DNA of 45,845 nucleotides, from NCBI GenBank assembly GCA_017995215.1, contig JAGOJH010000014.1:1-45845 (forward strand). The letters run 5' to 3'. Shown here one piece after another: positions 43,040-45,845 of this stretch; position 1 is the first letter of the stretch; every line of letters starts with the position of its first letter. A model generated the notes under the pieces. It had not been told where the DNA came from, made no database searches, and worked only from the letters and a program-made list of their open reading frames with translations. The position numbers were made by a program, and so were the translations under genes. This stretch comes from Thermoclostridium sp. (GTDB lineage Bacteria > Bacillota > Clostridia > DSM-8532).

Positions 43040-43047
43040 CCTCTTCT

Positions 43048-44982
43048 CTATTGAACGCTTTTCTGCAGCAATGACGTTGTTTTTTCGAGCTCCAGGAATT
43101 TGTCAACAATTTCAGGATCAAACTGAGTGCCGGCTCCGTTCTTCAGCTCTTCTATGGCTTCCTGATGAGACATGGCCTTTTTATAAACCCGTGCGTGAGT
43201 CATCACATCATAAGCATCGATAACGGCAATAATTCTGGACAGCAGGGGAATCTCGCTTCCCTTCTTCCCCATCGGATAACCCTTTCCGTCCCACCTTTCA
43301 TGATGAGACAGAATAAAACCCGCAATCCTGGTAAATTCAGGCGATGCCTGGGCTATTCTGTAGCCTGCCTCTGAATGCTTACGCACCTCGGACCATTCGT
43401 CCTTGCTCAGCTTTTTCGGCTTATTCAGAACCTCGCAGCGAATGGCTACCTTGCCGATATCATGCAGCATAGCCAGCAGCCTCAACTCATCCAATTCATT
43501 TTCGCTCAGGTTCATGGCTTTCCCAAGCACCGCGGAAATAGAATCCAGTCTGTCGATATGATCCTGCGGTTCCTGGCAATTTTTGTGAAGCAACTCACGC
43601 ATCATTGCAATAAAGGTGTTGCGGAAATAGGTTCTTTCCAGGAGTTTATTCCTGTACATCCTCTCTTCCGCCTTTTTCATGATTACCTGCATGTCACCTG
43701 AATTATTCTTTTTTGTGGCACAGCCCATGGAAATACTGAGCTGAATCTTAGTGCCAAGAGCTTCCCTGCACTTTTTCTTTACTTCCCGAATCAATGTTTC
43801 AGCCCTTTTTTCATTGGTTTTTGGAAGCAGGAGCACAAATTCATCGCCACCCCATCGGGCAATCAGATCATCCTTTCGGCATACGCTTTTCAACAGATTG
43901 GCTATTTCTTTCAAGATAACATCGCCTTCAAAATGTCCAAAAATATCATTGGTGATCTTCAGTCCGTTCACATCACCCATAATGTATGACAATGGGTAAT
44001 TTTCTTCCGTATCCATTTGTACAAGCTTTGTTTCGAAGTAAGCCCTGTTATACAAATCTGTCAGCTTGTCTCGTTGGGAAGCACGCTGGATATCCTGTAT
44101 CAAATGAAGGTTGTTGATAGTCGCTGAAAACTGACTGCACAGTGGCATCAGCATATGCAGAAAGTTTTCAGGGATTTGATAATGGGAATAAAAGTTGTCG
44201 AACAGAATAAGCCCAATCGCTTTTTTGTTGGCAAAAAGCGGGAACCAATATCCGGTATTCCCAAGTATGGACAGTGGCTTGGTAATATCTCCGGGCAGCT
44301 TGTCTATTTTTTCAATCACCTTTTCCTTGCCCCAGGAGGTGACACAAAAAATAAAATCCCTGTGGTGTGTGGTATAGCTGTTAATAAACACGGTGACTCG
44401 ATCAAAATTCAAATGCGTGACCGCTTGCCTTGCGAAGGTTTTCACCAGCTGCTCAATGGTATTAGACACATGAAAGCTGTTCGCGATATCCACCGTTTCG
44501 TTGAAAAAAGAAAGCAGGCCGTTGTCACTGTGGGTTTTCAACATTTGCCGCAGCCCAATCGCAACAGATTTTCCCATCATTTCAAGATACTGAACGTTGT
44601 AATTCCATGGTTTACTGTAATCAAGCAGCAATAGCCCGAAGAATTGTTTCCCGGCAGTAAGCGGAATTATCAGGCTGTATTTGTTTTCGTGATAGAGCTG
44701 TGTTGCTTTGCCTTCCTTCTGAACCTCATCCGGAAGCTGGTACAATGGCACCAAATCCTGTCCCTGGATAATCCCTGTACTTGTACAGATTGCTTCTTCC
44801 TTAAAAACCTTTTTGGCTTCATCAAAAATATACAGCCGTAACCGTTCCAGGTGATTGCCCAACTGTTGGAAAAGGTACAGGCATAAATCACCGTAGATAA
44901 TTCCTGAATACCCGGAGAAAGCAAGCAATTCAGCGGCAAGAACGCCTATCTCAAGTATTTCATTATCTTCTTCCCGTTTCAT
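43048..44982 (-). CDS. GAF-GGDEF-HD-GYP cyclic-di-GMP signalling protein
   Basis: The 644-residue soluble protein has two GAF-like regions (about 15-148 and 160-295), a diguanylate cyclase domain (about 300-450) with intact GGDEF (378-382) and an RxxD inhibitory site (Arg369-Asp372) five residues before it, then an HD-GYP phosphodiesterase domain (about 455-635) with HD (507-508), HERWDGKGYP (GYP 568-570) and the other metal His residues. It could both make and break c-di-GMP under control of a GAF ligand. Its start overlaps the end of the upstream solute-binding-protein gene by 20 bp, giving coupled translation. GGAGG lies 3 nt before the ATG, rather close. Confidence 0.92.
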   Translation of the reverse strand: MKREEDNEILEIGVLAAELLAFSGYSGIIYGDLCLYLFQQLGNHLERLRLYIFDEAKKVFKEEAICTSTGIIQGQDLVPLYQLPDEVQKEGKATQLYHENKYSLIIPLTAGKQFFGLLLLDYSKPWNYNVQYLEMMGKSVAIGLRQMLKTHSDNGLLSFFNETVDIANSFHVSNTIEQLVKTFARQAVTHLNFDRVTVFINSYTTHHRDFIFCVTSWGKEKVIEKIDKLPGDITKPLSILGNTGYWFPLFANKKAIGLILFDNFYSHYQIPENFLHMLMPLCSQFSATINNLHLIQDIQRASQRDKLTDLYNRAYFETKLVQMDTEENYPLSYIMGDVNGLKITNDIFGHFEGDVILKEIANLLKSVCRKDDLIARWGGDEFVLLLPKTNEKRAETLIREVKKKCREALGTKIQLSISMGCATKKNNSGDMQVIMKKAEERMYRNKLLERTYFRNTFIAMMRELLHKNCQEPQDHIDRLDSISAVLGKAMNLSENELDELRLLAMLHDIGKVAIRCEVLNKPKKLSKDEWSEVRKHSEAGYRIAQASPEFTRIAGFILSHHERWDGKGYPMGKKGSEIPLLSRIIAVIDAYDVMTHARVYKKAMSHQEAIEELKNGAGTQFDPEIVDKFLELEKTTSLLQKSVQ

Positions 44983-45775
44983 CTTCCTCCAACTCCCACA
45001 TCATGTTTAACACATCTTTCAATTTATTGTCCAGTTGCTCCATCATTTTGTCGGAGACTTTGAGAGAACCATAATTCTTTTTTTCAATGGAATCCCATAA
45101 GAAGTACGCGATAGCCTCACTCAAGGTTTGCTCTATCACATACCAGATGGGATGTTGAATATACGAATTCGAGTTTATTAATTGATCCTTGAGCAAGCTT
45201 ATTTGTGGTTCATGTGAATATTTTTCCCAAAACTTGCCCTCATAGGGTGGAAGGTATCCATTATAACCAATTAATCCCGTCACCACTTCTTCGCTGGAAA
45301 GTCGTTCTACCACCTGCCAGGCCAATTCCTGATTCGTGCAGGTGGAAGCGACGGAAAGAACCGACCCTCCGCCAAAGGTTTTCGCTTCGGGCACCAGGGA
45401 AGGAACGGGATACAGACCAATATCCTTGTTCACAGAATTTTTCAGCATATTCATTAGATAAGTGTTACCGTTTCCGATAAAAAATGTAAAAGGATTTTCA
45501 GGTGATTCAAACCTTTCCATGAGCGACTGCGTATCGGTTTTAAGGGCTGTTAAATCCGCTCCTGATGACAGAAGAACCTTTGATATGAAACTGTGCGTTT
45601 TAACAGAAGTATCATTTCGAAAAATTTTGTCCATCCCTGCACGAAGGGGTGGAAATGTCCATCCACCCTTGTAAAGCCACACCAGATAGCGGTGCATTGT
45701 TCCAAGCTCGGGGCGCAGAGGAATGGCCAGGGGGATGTGCTCAATTCCCCTGCCCTTGAAGTAATTATTAACTCA
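44963..45775 (-). pseudogene. Solute-binding protein (SBP_bac_1) gene lacking its N-terminal part
   Basis: The frame encodes about 244 residues from an ATG at 45697, or about 266 from just after a TGA at 45773-45775. It matches the C-terminal half of family 1 extracellular sugar-binding proteins (FFIGNGNTYLMNML, FGGGSVLSVASTCTNQELAW, GYNGYLPPYEGKFW, and a C-terminal helical stretch). The homologous reading continues upstream of that ATG (IEHIPLAIPLRPELGT), so the ATG is not a natural start, and there is no ribosome site or signal peptide. Usual length is 400-450. Beyond the TGA the same frame stays open to the window edge, but that DNA is AT-rich and not clearly coding. Truncated gene, or a gene with one in-frame stop. 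Confidence 0.7.
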
Positions 45776-45845
45776 ACTTTCCCACCTAAAAAGCGGGCTT
45801 GAACCTTGATAAATTAATACAAAATTGTTATAAACTATATAAAAG

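Noticed and set aside
1-45845. CRISPR arrays, tRNA or rRNA genes, complete insertion sequences, prophage genes
   Set aside because: None was seen on reading the sequence: no regularly spaced repeats, no cloverleaf-like or rRNA segments noticed, and no transposase or phage protein among the reading frames.

Overview
The window looks like a chromosomal segment of a mid-GC Firmicute, most likely an anaerobic member of the Clostridia. The grounds are strong GGAGG-type ribosome sites before nearly every gene, consensus sigma-A promoters, lipoprotein signals of the Gram-positive type, YesM/YesN-style sensor and regulator genes, a NiCo riboswitch, and a relic of a [NiFe]-hydrogenase large subunit. 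No rRNA, tRNA, CRISPR array, complete insertion sequence or phage gene was seen.

Layout. 1-1302: an AT-rich alpha/beta hydrolase gene and a 3' relic of a [NiFe]-hydrogenase gene lie between two 47-bp direct repeats that carry a terminator hairpin. 1303-6405: a minus-strand unit (P-type ATPase, ATC-hydrolase-like protein, ketopantoate-reductase-like protein, small membrane protein) starts from a TTGACA-17-TATAAT promoter and a NiCo (czcD) riboswitch with an overlapping intrinsic terminator. 6494-7495: an aminoglycoside-phosphotransferase-like kinase. 7759-11851: two Gfo/Idh/MocA dehydrogenases and a TIM-barrel isomerase, divergent from an AraC regulator, form a small uncharacterised sugar-catabolic cluster. 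12080-21360: plus-strand housekeeping genes (D,D-carboxypeptidase, SulP transporter, MutY, GNAT, ABC exporter, threonine aldolase, CYTH protein).

21375-32984, minus strand: a complete sugar uptake and sensing locus. It holds a response regulator (YesN type), a histidine kinase (YesM/LytS type), a first YtfQ-like binding lipoprotein, a second YtfQ-like binding lipoprotein, an ABC ATPase, two permeases and a dCache chemoreceptor. Two strong hairpins separate the second binding protein from the ATPase gene. 33196-37332: a GNAT, a HAD phosphatase or mutase, and a minus-strand NHEJ operon (Ku, ATP-dependent ligase, LigD-type polymerase) in which the LigD domains are separate genes. 37629-38508: a rhodanese lipoprotein and a CsoR/CstR-family repressor behind a perfect C5/G5 palindromic operator, probably a reactive-sulfur response. 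38583-39179: a protein that was not recognised.

39307-42969: L-arabinose genes araD, araR and araA. The araR/araA divergent control region has two AraR-like boxes 99 bp apart, one on each promoter; no araB is present in the window. 43048-45845: a GAF/GGDEF/HD-GYP cyclic-di-GMP protein overlaps the 3' end of a solute-binding-protein gene that lacks its N-terminal part.

The YtfQRT/YjfF-type importer, its two-component system, the chemoreceptor and the araA/araD genes make a plausible hemicellulose-sugar (L-arabinose, arabinofuranose or galactofuranose) acquisition theme. The riboswitch-controlled ATPase points to defence against Ni2+, Co2+ or Fe2+ excess.
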